From NCBI RefSeq assembly GCF_034702125.1, contig NC_085868.1:42612888-42676887 (forward strand): a stretch of 64,000 bases of DNA. Direction: 5' to 3'. Shown here in pieces: positions 31,850 to 42,174 of this stretch; position 1 is the first letter of the stretch; each line of letters begins with the position of its first letter. The stretch comes from Engraulis encrasicolus (lineage: Eukaryota > Chordata > Actinopteri > Clupeiformes > Engraulidae). The notes under the pieces were generated by a model that saw only the letters and a list, made by a program, of their open reading frames with translations, was not told the DNA's origin and did not search any database. The translations under genes were made by a program, and so were the position numbers.

Positions 31850-32968
31850 TTATTCACTGCTCTTGCTTTCCGTCCTTCTAGTATGCTTGTACAATGAATC
31901 AATCAGAGCTCGTCTCACTAGTTCTCCTGGACGGAGAATAGCACAGGATTCATCAATTACCCTGTGTAGGGCCAAGTAAGGCAGGTCAGTGGGAAGGCTA
32001 GACCTGTTGTTTGTGGTGCGCTTAGTTTTAGCATTCACCTGGAATTTAGATCTTGTGTTCACTTGGTATTTCCCTGTACCTTTTAAGTTCAGTATGGTAA
32101 TCTCTGTCCCTGACACCAGGGTGCTTGGGCACCACTTTCCCTCAGGAAGCCTCCTCGTGGTGCGAGGCCCTCGCCACTTTAATCTCTCACTTTCTTGCTC
32201 AAGTTGTGCTATCTCTCTATTCTTTCTCTCGATCACGTTACCAATCTCTGCTTCTTCTCCCTCTTGGCTCAAATTTGACACATAAGCTTCCTTCCACGCA
32301 TGCAACTCACTCTCCCCCTGAGTTATGATCTCATCAATCCTTTCCCCAGACACACCCCTCCCCAGTAATCCTTGTCCCCACTGTTTTAGCTTTGCTATCT
32401 GCTTCTCGACACGCACGCTAAACCTTGCCTCAAGAAGCGCTCTGTTGTGCTCCCAATCCTCACTATCTTGCCTTGCAATTGTCCCTGACGTTCCCTCGCC
32501 AGGATCTTCTACCTCCCTAGCCTCTTGCCCTGCCTCCTCTACTTCGTCTCCTTGCTGATCCTCATCTATAAATGGGCTGTCAGCAAGAGCGAATATGTAT
32601 TCTTCTATGTCGTGAAGATCTGGCAGAACATCAGTAAGAAAGTTATCATTAAGTTCATCACAGTTTTCCGGTACAGTCGGGCTATAGGGGTTAGGTGAGT
32701 CGGGTGGGGCTTCTTCCACTTGGGGCTGTACGGGTGGGGCTTCTTCCACTAGGGGCTTTACGGGTGGGGCTCCTCCCGCTCGGGGCTGTGCTAGGTAAGA
32801 TGGGAGCTGGAAGTCGAGTGGATAGCCACTGCGTGCACGGAGTCCGTCAATCAGCCACTTCTCCACAGCCTCAAACACATCACACTCATCGCACAACGTC
32901 GTGGTCCCGGATACGAGATACTTTACAGGCTTTATAGGAAGCTCTTCAATGACCAGGGTCCTTTTCAT
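31850..32968 (-). CDS. Accessory protein encoded upstream of gag
   Basis: 372 residues from ATG 32968, the most 5' ORF of the provirus. Residues 1-60 contain Cys-x2-Cys in TLCDECDVF and a helical stretch. Residues 64-89 are three copies of a 10-residue Pro/Glu motif (GGAPPVKPLV type) encoded by 30-bp DNA repeats at about 32700-32789. Residues 100-175 are acidic. A helical segment follows at about 172-200 and a likely coiled coil at 240-265. The C-terminal third is basic. No family recognised. Walleye dermal sarcoma virus also has an ORF (orf C) between leader and gag, but I see no sequence resemblance. Open without defects, so probably a real viral gene. Confidence 0.65.
   Translation of the reverse strand: MKRTLVIEELPIKPVKYLVSGTTTLCDECDVFEAVEKWLIDGLRARSGYPLDFQLPSYLAQPRAGGAPPVKPLVEEAPPVQPQVEEAPPDSPNPYSPTVPENCDELNDNFLTDVLPDLHDIEEYIFALADSPFIDEDQQGDEVEEAGQEAREVEDPGEGTSGTIARQDSEDWEHNRALLEARFSVRVEKQIAKLKQWGQGLLGRGVSGERIDEIITQGESELHAWKEAYVSNLSQEGEEAEIGNVIERKNREIAQLEQESERLKWRGPRTTRRLPEGKWCPSTLVSGTEITILNLKGTGKYQVNTRSKFQVNAKTKRTTNNRSSLPTDLPYLALHRVIDESCAILRPGELVRRALIDSLYKHTRRTESKSSE
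32700..32789. repeat. 30-bp tandem repeat x3 inside accessory ORF
   Basis: Three imperfect units starting CGGGTGGGGCTTCTTCCACT on the plus strand. A multiple of three, so the frame is kept. Confidence 0.85.
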
Positions 32969-33102
32969 CTACCATTAACACAAAAACAAAGGCAACATTC
33001 ACACTTTAGTTCACATTCATACACCTTTTAAGCATTTATCAAAACCCAAGCTCTTCAAAGCACGGTTTACTTCAGCAATTCACAATAGCTATTCATATTT
33101 TA

Positions 33103-33395
33103 GGCCTTTAAACAAACAAAGAGACAGACAAACATACCGCAGCCAAAAACCCTTAGCTACCCGGGATCCCGATAACCTGTGAGAGAACCTTCTCACAAAA
33201 TGCGCATACCACGGCAAAGCCGCAAACCTTCTTGCAAGACAACAAACAAAGACAGACAAACACACCGCAGCTAAAAACCCTTAGCTACATGGGTACCCAA
33301 ATCCAGTGAGATAACCTTCTCACAAATGCGCATACCACGGCAGAGCCGCAAACCCCCTTGCAAGGAAAACAAACAGACAGACCAACATATAATAC
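33103..33395. repeat. 126-bp tandem repeats running into the gap
   Basis: Two units and the start of a third; for example TGCGCATACCACGGCA recurs at 33201 and 33327. The repeat continues up to the Ns, which suggests the assembly broke in this array. It probably belongs to the viral 5' leader or 5' LTR border. Confidence 0.8.
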
Positions 33396-33495
33396 NNNNN
33401 NNNNNNNNNNNNNNNNNNNNNNNNNNNNNNNNNNNNNNNNNNNNNNNNNNNNNNNNNNNNNNNNNNNNNNNNNNNNNNNNNNNNNNNNNNNNNNN
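33396..33495. other. Assembly gap (100 N)
   Basis: Exactly 100 Ns, which is usually a placeholder of unknown size. The missing 5' LTR (expected ~1.9 kb) and primer-binding site are probably hidden here, since no LTR-like sequence appears just to the right. Confidence 0.95.
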
Positions 33496-36400
33496 CTTGA
33501 AACTGTGAAGCGCATTTCTGTGTGGACTGCGACTGGGCTTTGCTTACAAAAATGATGCAAGATGCATGTGAACACTTTGCAACTTCAATATTTTTAGTTA
33601 GATGCCTACTTTTGTAAGCCAGATTTTAGCATTTTTGTGGACCGCACTTGCTGATAAAACATTGTTATTAGCTGCGTAAAGACACCCCCCCCCCCCACCC
33701 CTCTTTCCCTCTCCTGTCCCGCATGAGATTCGAGCACTGTTCTCACACACACACAACAACACAACTCGATCCCTTGTAGGCCTATGATACCCTGGTGTCT
33801 GCTTTAGGCTACTGCTGAAGGCTACAACTTTGCTGCTGAAACACTTTCTCAGGCAAACGTCTGATGTGTGTGCAAACCCGAGGAAGGGGTTCGCGTTTTC
33901 CCTTCCAATAAACTAAAAGGCAACTCATTCCAGCTCCAAGCGGCCATCGTTTAAAATTGCATGGCACCCGGTATCTTGCATCCAGATGCCCACTTTGTAG
34001 CCTACTATTCATTAATTTGCGCGTGGTGGACGGCAAACTTGTTGCTATATTCCGAGCATCTCTTCCTCTTCCGCGCAAATGAGATCCGATTGTAGCGGTT
34101 CTCACTTCTCACACACTGCAGGAGACAGACAGCCTTGCCGTCTCTGTGTCAAAAAGTGTCCGTTGTCCCACATATCTCCCGTTTGAAACTATCTTACGTG
34201 TATGAATATTTAAAGTAGGGATATGTTAGATTGCCTTCAAAAGACTACGAAATTGCAGCCGCAGTGGTGTGCCAACTGCCCAGACAACTGCACTAGAATC
34301 AGATAACTTCTTTCCTCTCTGCCAGAATCCAGCTACCAACTGGAATACGTGTCTCTGTCATGCGGGCGTGCGTGCGCCCAACTTAGTCCAGCATAGAACA
34401 AAATAATAGAATGATGGCAAGTTCAAAATGCGCGGCCCTGATTACATTCTATCCACGGCGGAGTGATTATTAGGTGTGATGAGTCTCCAGGGATGATGTC
34501 CACCTAGACATCCTCCTCCTTGCCGACGCGTAGAATGGCAGTAGAATGCCAGTAGAACGCGTATCATCCAATCAGATATCGCAAAATAAATTGACCGGAT
34601 CTACCTATTGTATAATGAATTAAGTTTCTGTCGTCAGTGACATCATCACGAGGTCACAAGCAGGCAAGTGAGGACGGGAGTCTGCATAATGGAATGTACC
34701 CACTGATTCTCTTCCACGCTTGAGGTCACAGCAGCTCATGGTGAGCTGTCATTACTCATTGGACATGATACAGGATCTCTTTTGGATGAAATCACACAGG
34801 AGATATTTTGTTAGTGAAATATTGCCTCTTTTCCACTGCCGGTTTTCTGGTAGGCCTACTGCTCGACAAAGCGTGACTCGCACGAAACTATTTGCTTTTT
34901 GAATAGGCACGACACAGCGAAAAGTGTCGGGCAAGTCGCGCTGTGTCGAGTTGTGGCCTACCAAAAAAAGGGCAGTGGAAAAGAGGCATATGTGTGCTTT
35001 TTTTGTGCATGTCAAATGGAATGGGGACTCGTTGGGGCTCTGTGTGTCCGACCTCTCCTTGTCCATTTGTGCAGGTTGTGAATCCAAAGTCATGTTCATT
35101 GCTCACTGCTGGTGCCTTGAGCTGGTTGCGGAGGAAAATGAAAATAGCTCAAATTAGACAATATGATGGGGGGGAGAGAGAGAGAAAAAGAAATGTGAAT
35201 GAAAAAGAGTTTGCCATTACCTATAATTGATTCCCACAAACCATCAATACAGTGTTCTGATTCAGCGTATTGACTTGCATCAGCGAATTCTCAATCAATT
35301 CCACGTAGAATAGTCAACTCATGTAAGATGAAAAGTGGTGATGGTTTCGCATGGTTTGTGTGCAGCGTGTGTGCATGTGTGGGTACTGTTGTGTGTGCAG
35401 GCATATTGTTCTCCACCAGTTTTACATGGACGATAGCACATTTTTTTCCACCTAGGGGACTGCCTGCTTAATGGGACCGTGTCAGCACTCTTCCCTTCAT
35501 CCCCTTTGCAAATGTGCATAAAAACCTCTGACAACGCATCAATGCTCATTCCAGCTTTATCTAACCGCTGCCTTCATTGTGTGCCAGTCACCTTGTGCTA
35601 ATACATTTACTGTGAAGCACCCGTCCAAGTCGACTTGAGCAACACCCCTTTTGGCAGTTCCACCCCAGATCAGCTGAAAAGGGCATCTGGGCTGAGGTCA
35701 CCCCCCACTGTTTCCCCCCAGGGTTTACACTCTTACACTATTTAAGCACATATGGGTCTTATGGTACGGTAGCCCCTTCTGAGTGTGTCAATGCAAAGAC
35801 ATTTCTTAAACTTGGAGATTAACCTCTCAATTGAAGTTAAGCCTCATTTACCCTAGTTTTTTTCATTTTGGATATGCAACTGTGTATGGTATAGGACTAT
35901 CTGCTTGCACATATGGGACAGAGGCTTTGCATATCCCAACTTATTGATCACCCTGATTTAAAATGTTCCTCAGCCACCTGAACCCCTGCATACTGCATAT
36001 AACACAAGGCTCCTCATTGTCTGGTGGGGGAATTTGAAAAATCATGTTGGCTACTCTGTTGATTATAGTGTATTGAAAAGTTTCGCACTTAATCCTTTTA
36101 ATTTTAAAAACCAAACTGAGAAACTTGTATTGTAATATGTAAGCATAAATGAAAGGGTCTTTTACTGTAGTATCCGAATTAGGACGCCACAGTAAACATG
36201 CTTCAAAGAACACATCATCTTATTAAGTAAGGGTTAACGTTCGGCGAGAAGGTCGCTACCGTGGAATAGCAGCACAACAGAGAGAATCTTTAGACCCCGA
36301 CGCGGAGCAGAGGGGTCTTGTTCTCTCTGAAGTGTAAAACACCTTTTACTTCTCTCAATTCATTACATCACGACAGCTACGGAGTGACATGCCATACATC

Positions 36401-38493
36401 GCAGGTGACAGAGCGAAGAGTCGAAATAGAAATTAAACTCTGAGTGTATGGTTTTAAATTAAGCAACTCCATAGGCCTACATTGAATTGAATACATTAGG
36501 AGAAGAGAAAGAAGTTTCTTGATGAAATGGATAACATGTTGCACAAGTGAGAACAGTGATGTAGCGTAAAATACAAGCTGGACAGAGGAAACCAACCATA
36601 CAGTAATTACTTCAAACACAGCTTTTCCTTTCATCGAAAAGCCTGTTTAACTTATCAATTCTGAGGGAAATTCTGCTTCAGTAACACAAAGTGGGTAATC
36701 CATGGGGAAAATATTTTGCTTTGCTGGATGCAGACAACAGAAGGTCCTTGAAATATGCATGATTATTTACCAAACTAATGTGATTATAGCCAGAAGAGAG
36801 ACTGTGTTCCAGCAGGCCATTAAGTGGAGACTGGGGTTTAACTTGGGATCAGTGTAGGGTGGGGAGTTTGATATCTCTTCCCTGCCTGCTCATTACTATA
36901 CAATAAAGAGAAGGGGATAGAAACCCTGTTGTGAATTTGTCACACTCAAAGGAGAATCAACAAAACAGGGCTCTAATGTCTGAGTTGTGATAACTGGGCC
37001 TTTCAATATACTGGTTTCAGACTAATTTACTGAATGTCCAAGGATTCAGCATTTTTTGTTCTGGGATTTTTTTTTTCAGCATTATCGCGGTGCACCAAGC
37101 AGGCATGTGCACTTATTTCATGGGAGTCACATGGCTGATCTGATTAAAATGATCTGACTTCCTGTTTGAAAGTGGGCCAACCCCATTGTTTGGTTTCTTT
37201 ATTTAGATGTAAAATGTGTTTAGTCCATCCTTTGCCTGCCAATTACTATAAAGTGACATTTACTTCTAATCCTTGATAGATTTATTACCAATGTGACGGT
37301 AAACTAATGGGGGAAAGCAGTTCTCTTTTTCTAAGAAACATGTATAACATGGTTACATAAGTATAACATGGTTACATCCATGAAAAGAGGAATATATGAA
37401 ATTTTGAGAAGGAACAAAATAAAACAAATTGAGTGAAGCAAGTAGGTTAGCCACCAGATCCCTGAAGTGGCAGATGCAGCAGTGGCACTGTGCGTCTCAG
37501 CATGGCCAAGTTGAATGCTGTGAATTCATTCACTGTCTTCCTAGGGCTACTGTTTCAGATAGCCATGGGCAGCCATGTGGCCTAAAAACAAAAAGATACA
37601 CACACTCCCTCTGTATGATCCATGCAGTTGCATTCTGAATTGTATATGCAAATATTGTCATGAAGGCCAACTTGCTAGGCAGCTCAGCCTTGAAATATCA
37701 GGGTCCCAGAGCTCTGTACTGTACACTGGCGGTGTGTGATATCTCACCTGATACCACGAGTAAGTATCAGGAAAGGGAAGGCAAGACGTTTGCAATGTGA
37801 TCAGGCAAGCAGGTCTTTCAAGGCTGCAAGGTGCAGAAATCATTTAAAACATGTAGCCTACCACAGCCCAACTTCAGACCTTGGTTTTCTTGTGATGATG
37901 GTGTTTTTCTGGATGACAGCTGATGACTTGAGGGTGAAGGCATTCACCTCGCCTGCCACCACAGATAGACAGGTGCAGGAAGGCCGACATTGGGAGGAGC
38001 TCCAGTGGACAGTCTTGACAGCTCTGACCGGGTCATCATCGTACAGATTATCCTGCACAAAGACTGGACAGAGACTGTTTTCAGATGCGGATGGTAGAGC
38101 GAAAGAGTCAAAGCATACTCAGAGCCAGAGGTCACTACAGTAGGCTACATTTGCATGGCTGAGGAAGAACTTCTTGAATGTTTAATTTTGGATGACAATA
38201 TCCCTGCTACAGTGTGGTACCTTGGTTATTATTGTTAAGTATTGCCAAAACAGGTTTATGTTTTACTGTATGTGTCTTGATAAGCCCTCTTGAACTTAGT
38301 GGACTACAGTAATTATGTATATTATGTATATAAGACAGAATGATGACAAGCACCGGCGCACACCCAAATTGCATTTGAAACCAACTGAAATGCTGATGCT
38401 CTAAGATGAATTGACTGCGAGAGCAGATATGACTGAATCAGTGCCTAGTAGCCTAACAAACAGTTATCAATCCCCATTCTCTCGCAGCCTGTT
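33496..38493. other. Non-coding interval right of the provirus
   Basis: No gene seen. Contains a palindromic MITE at 34824-34987 and a repeat-like stretch at about 36235-36350 with AGACCCC/GGGGTCT inverted pieces. The rest is AT-rich. Confidence 0.5.
34824..34987. mobile_element. Palindromic MITE, GCCTCTTTTCCACTG ends
   Basis: Ends GCCTCTTTTCCACTGCC and GGGCAGTGGAAAAGAGGC are inverted copies, and the TAGGCCTAC/GTGGCCTAC and CTCGACA/TGTCGAG pieces inside also pair. A second copy lies at 42018-42174. Confidence 0.7.
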
Positions 38494-40171
38494 AGGGGTC
38501 TTACACACCAAGGCGGTAAAGCGTCGCGGAACGGCCGCGTTTTTTACCGGCGTCTGTGAAAATACATTGTAATCAGGGCTCTAAATTAACACACGCCAAC
38601 CCGCCAAACACGGGTGAAAATTAATTTTGGCCGGTAGAAAAAAATATCTACCCGCCCATTTGGCTAGTAGCGCCCGAGTAGCCTACAGTGTGAACGGTAA
38701 ACGGCGGCTTGTATGACAACGATACGGCAAGATTTCCTACATTACCCATAAACACTCCCGTCATGACCCCACCCCACCGTGAGCTTTCCGAAGCAGCAGC
38801 CACTTCATGCTGCTGTTGCGCGCGCCAGGACAGAACGCATTTCAGAGCTCTTGTGCGCTCACACTACTGTATTTTGACAGGCAACTCTCCCCTGCTCCTG
38901 TCGCTTTCGCTCCACCACTTTTAACGTCACTATTAGGCCTACTGTTACTATTAGCATTCACCGACACCGACACACCTTGCTCTAGCAGGCTGCCTTTTTA
39001 AGCTGCTCGGACCTGACCGAAGAGTTTCAAAAACAGGAGTGTTGTGGAACGAAATTGCGACAAGGGCAGAGGAGGAGAACGGGCTGTCAGAGTAGTGTGA
39101 GCGTAGCTGTCAGTTGTCTTCTGAAATGTTTTAAGTCCTGGCGCAACTAAGTTGGAAAGCCCACGCCATCGGAAAGAAGGGCAGACCTTATGCCCGTGCG
39201 AGTAGGCTACGTGCGCTACGTACGCTATGGAAATAACAAAGGAAGCTAACTTTTCCGTGATATTATTTGCTTTTAGTTAAACATAGCGTAGGCTTCTTGT
39301 TATTTTGTTGCGCATGGTAGAGAAGAGCTCCTGGAGGAAATAATGGTGCCTATAGCGTCATATTGTAGGCCTAGGCCACATAAACACACAGCACACACGA
39401 CATCATATCCATTATTGCACAACGTGTGTGTGTGTGTGTGTGTGTTGACCTCTCCTCTCCTCCTCTTCTTTTCCTCTCATCTCTTCTCATTCCTTGGAGC
39501 GAGAGGTTTTGTAGTGTTTGGCTGTGTGTTTGGTTTAAAGGTCTGTTGTGTGTGTGTGGCTTGTGTGATATGATTCATTGTTTTCAGAGGTAAAAATAAG
39601 AATAAGAAGTTAAAAAAGTATATATAATATACTTATTATAGACCTAGTATGTAGGCCTATAGTGTTTATGTGTTGTGGACATTTGAATAAAATAACCATA
39701 ATAATAATAATAATAATGTAAAAAAAACACAACTAGCCTAACGCATAGCCTATTTTGGCAAGATAAAAAAATGGCTAGTTGAAGTCCTGTTTGGCTGGTA
39801 AGAAAAAAGGTCTACTAGCCANATTGGCTGGTGGTGGAAAAAGTAAATTTAGAGCCCTGATTGTAACCTATCTGTCCTTACACACCAACCGGCGGTAGTC
39901 GGGCGTTAGCGGCGCGGGAGCCGGCTCCGCGCCGCATTTGGAAAATAGAACTCCAGCGTATTTTTCACGCCGGCAACCGGCGGTGTCTCATTCAAATGAA
40001 TGGCAAAGTAGCACGCTAGCTTTAGCTGTGGGGAGGGTTTTGAACAGGACTGGCCGCGCACGCCGACGCTGTCAGTGTGCAAGGCAGAGAAAAGCACGCC
40101 GGCCAAAACTAAGCAGAAAGACCGCGTCCGTCCTGCGACCGTTCCGTTCCGCCTTGGTATGTTTTGGCCCT
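38494..40171. mobile_element. Outer TIR element interrupted by a hAT MITE
   Basis: Left end AGGGGTCTTACACACCAAGG and right end CCTTGGTATGTTTTGGCCCT are imperfect inverted repeats, both followed inwards by GC-rich CGGAACGG motifs. The 38574-39859 element sits inside it. Without the insert it is about 380 bp. Confidence 0.55.
38574..39859. mobile_element. hAT-type non-autonomous element
   Basis: Ends CAGGGCTCTAAATT and AATTTAGAGCCCTG, flanked by 8-bp duplications ATTGTAAT and ATTGTAAC. No transposase. Includes a (GT)n tract near 39424 and one N at 39826. Confidence 0.8.
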
Positions 40172-40418
40172 TAGTGAAGGAGATTTGCCTGGTAGACACG
40201 TCCACCAACTGGCCAGAATCAATACCATATTTGCTTACCAATCAAATTTCTCCAAGCATGATTGCCTATTTATTTAACCTCCCTGGCAGTCAGTTTTACT
40301 CCGAAATACATTCATCAAAGTGGTTGGTTGACCCAAATAGTTGCTGCCTTTTGAATGCATTTGAGTTACACTGTGAAGGGCAGACTGAATTGTTTTTATT
40401 ACTAGTTAGTGCTTCAAT

Positions 40419-41703
40419 GGCTACGTTTACATGAATTAATCATTCAGAATTAAATAGTTACGTCAACTTTACTTTGATCTTTCATTTAACATATTCACTA
40501 GCAAGTCACGTAAAAATACGTTTTGCCTCCCATGCGTTGGCTCCCAAACCATTTGAGTGTTATTATAGCTAATCAAACCACCTCCTGATCATGTCACGTC
40601 ACGTCTCCATTTACTTCCTAGCTAATCAAAACATGTCCTGCTAGCTAGCCTGTTCCTAAACATATGATGAAAGGATAAGGAGTTTTGCTGTCATCAAGAT
40701 AGGTGTAAAATGGAAGGTTGTAATGAAAAACAGCACGCAACACAGTAGGAAGTAACCTAATTTTGGGTGAGTACTTGTCAGTGGTGCCAAGTTAGCGACT
40801 TTGTCGCTATATTTAGCGTCTTTTTGACGGCCCTGGGCGACAAAAAAACTCATCCAGCGACTTAGCGACTTTTTGGAGCATCTGCGACTTTTTAAAACGC
40901 GTATTTTCAATGACAAATTCATTCCACATTTCCACATAATTGTGACTCTGCGCCGCCGTCAGAAGCGTTTCCCACGGTTAAGCAGGGCTGCAGATAAGCT
41001 CTGATCTCCAAAAAGTAGCTAGCACCGCCCATCTCTACTGTGAACGAATGCATGTGGGCACGTTTTCTGTAGATCAGCGCGCCATGCGTGATGCTGTGAC
41101 GTCATACGTAACGTCATAACGTCATCTAGCGGACTTCTAGCGACTTTTCAGCGAGCCAATAGCGACTTTGGCTGATTTTCTTTTGGCAACACTGGTACTT
41201 TGGCACGTCTACTTTTATAAACAGAAGGAAAACTGCCAGTCAAGTGACAGTAGCTAGCTAGCGTTTCAGATGATGTGGCTCTGAACAATAGCCTGACCAG
41301 GTGATTTTTGCATCGAAATAGTTTACTTGGAAGCTACTGGAGTTGTTCTTCGGGCGTGAAAATGCATTTAGACCCGCAATTTAAACTCAGAGAGTCAGAG
41401 CGCACCCGTGACAAAAAAGGCTCTATCTCATTTCGAATGTTGAAAACGCTATTTTTACCTAAACCAGTGCTCGCTTAAAGCGGAATAACTTCGGAATGGA
41501 ATAAGCTAGAAACAACCCATAAAAATATACAGACAGCTGAGTTTGTGGCATGTGTTTGCTGACATGTGTCTGTGGGTTGAAGACAATATATTCGGTGGCT
41601 GTTCAAAAAATGACAAAAAGGAGTGTTTACATGACGTTTTCATAGCGGAATTAAGCTTTAAACAGAGTTAATTCTGAATTGAATGTCTCATGTAAACATA
41701 GCC
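40419..41703. mobile_element. TIR element with GGCTACGTTTACATG ends
   Basis: GGCTACGTTTACATGAATTA at left is matched by TCATGTAAACATAGCC at right, with AATTCTGAATT-type pieces inside each end. Interrupted by the element at 40779-41194. No ORF. Confidence 0.65.
40779..41194. mobile_element. Short hAT-like MITE nested in 40419-41703
   Basis: Ends CAGTGGTGCCAA and TTGGCAACACTG; flanks GTACTTGT and GTACTTTG agree at 6 of 8 bases. Internally repeats TAGCGACTTT several times. Confidence 0.65.
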
Positions 41704-42017
41704 AGTATGTGCTGTTGTCAGGTCAGCTATGATGTGATCCTCCCTTTCATCACCTAAACCCCTGTCCTATCTGTTTTCTATGGCAGAGCACTCATGACAA
41801 ATAATCTAAGCTGCACCCTCTCTCTCAGGGAGAAAACAGATTTCAGCACCATTACCATTTCAGCACTAGGCTTCTGAAGTCTGCTGTGCTCCAACAAAGG
41901 GACGTTTTCAAAGTAGCAGGGATGAGGAGATAGTATCACCAGTACGCGTCTCATAATAATAGAGCCAATCACCTAGAACCACTCTACATTGCTGAGCTGT
42001 ATGCTTAGGTGTGCTGT

Positions 42018-42174
42018 TATGCCTCTTCTCCGGTAGGCCTACAGCTTGACACAGTGTGACTCAGCCACCACTTTTTGCTTTACGATTGAGCTGTGTCGTG
42101 CCTGTTCAAAAAGCAATAAATGGCGGCTGAGTCGAGCTGTAGGCCTACCAGAGAACTGGCAGTGGAAAAGAGCC
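42018..42174. mobile_element. Second copy of the GCCTCTTTTCCACTG MITE
   Basis: Ends ATGCCTCTTCTCC and CTGGCAGTGGAAAAGAG, with TAGGCCTACAGC/GCTGTAGGCCTA inside. Same family as 34824-34987. Confidence 0.65.

Noticed and set aside
33103..33395. CRISPR-like repeat array
   Set aside because: Repeats are contiguous 126-bp tandem units without spacers, in a vertebrate genome.
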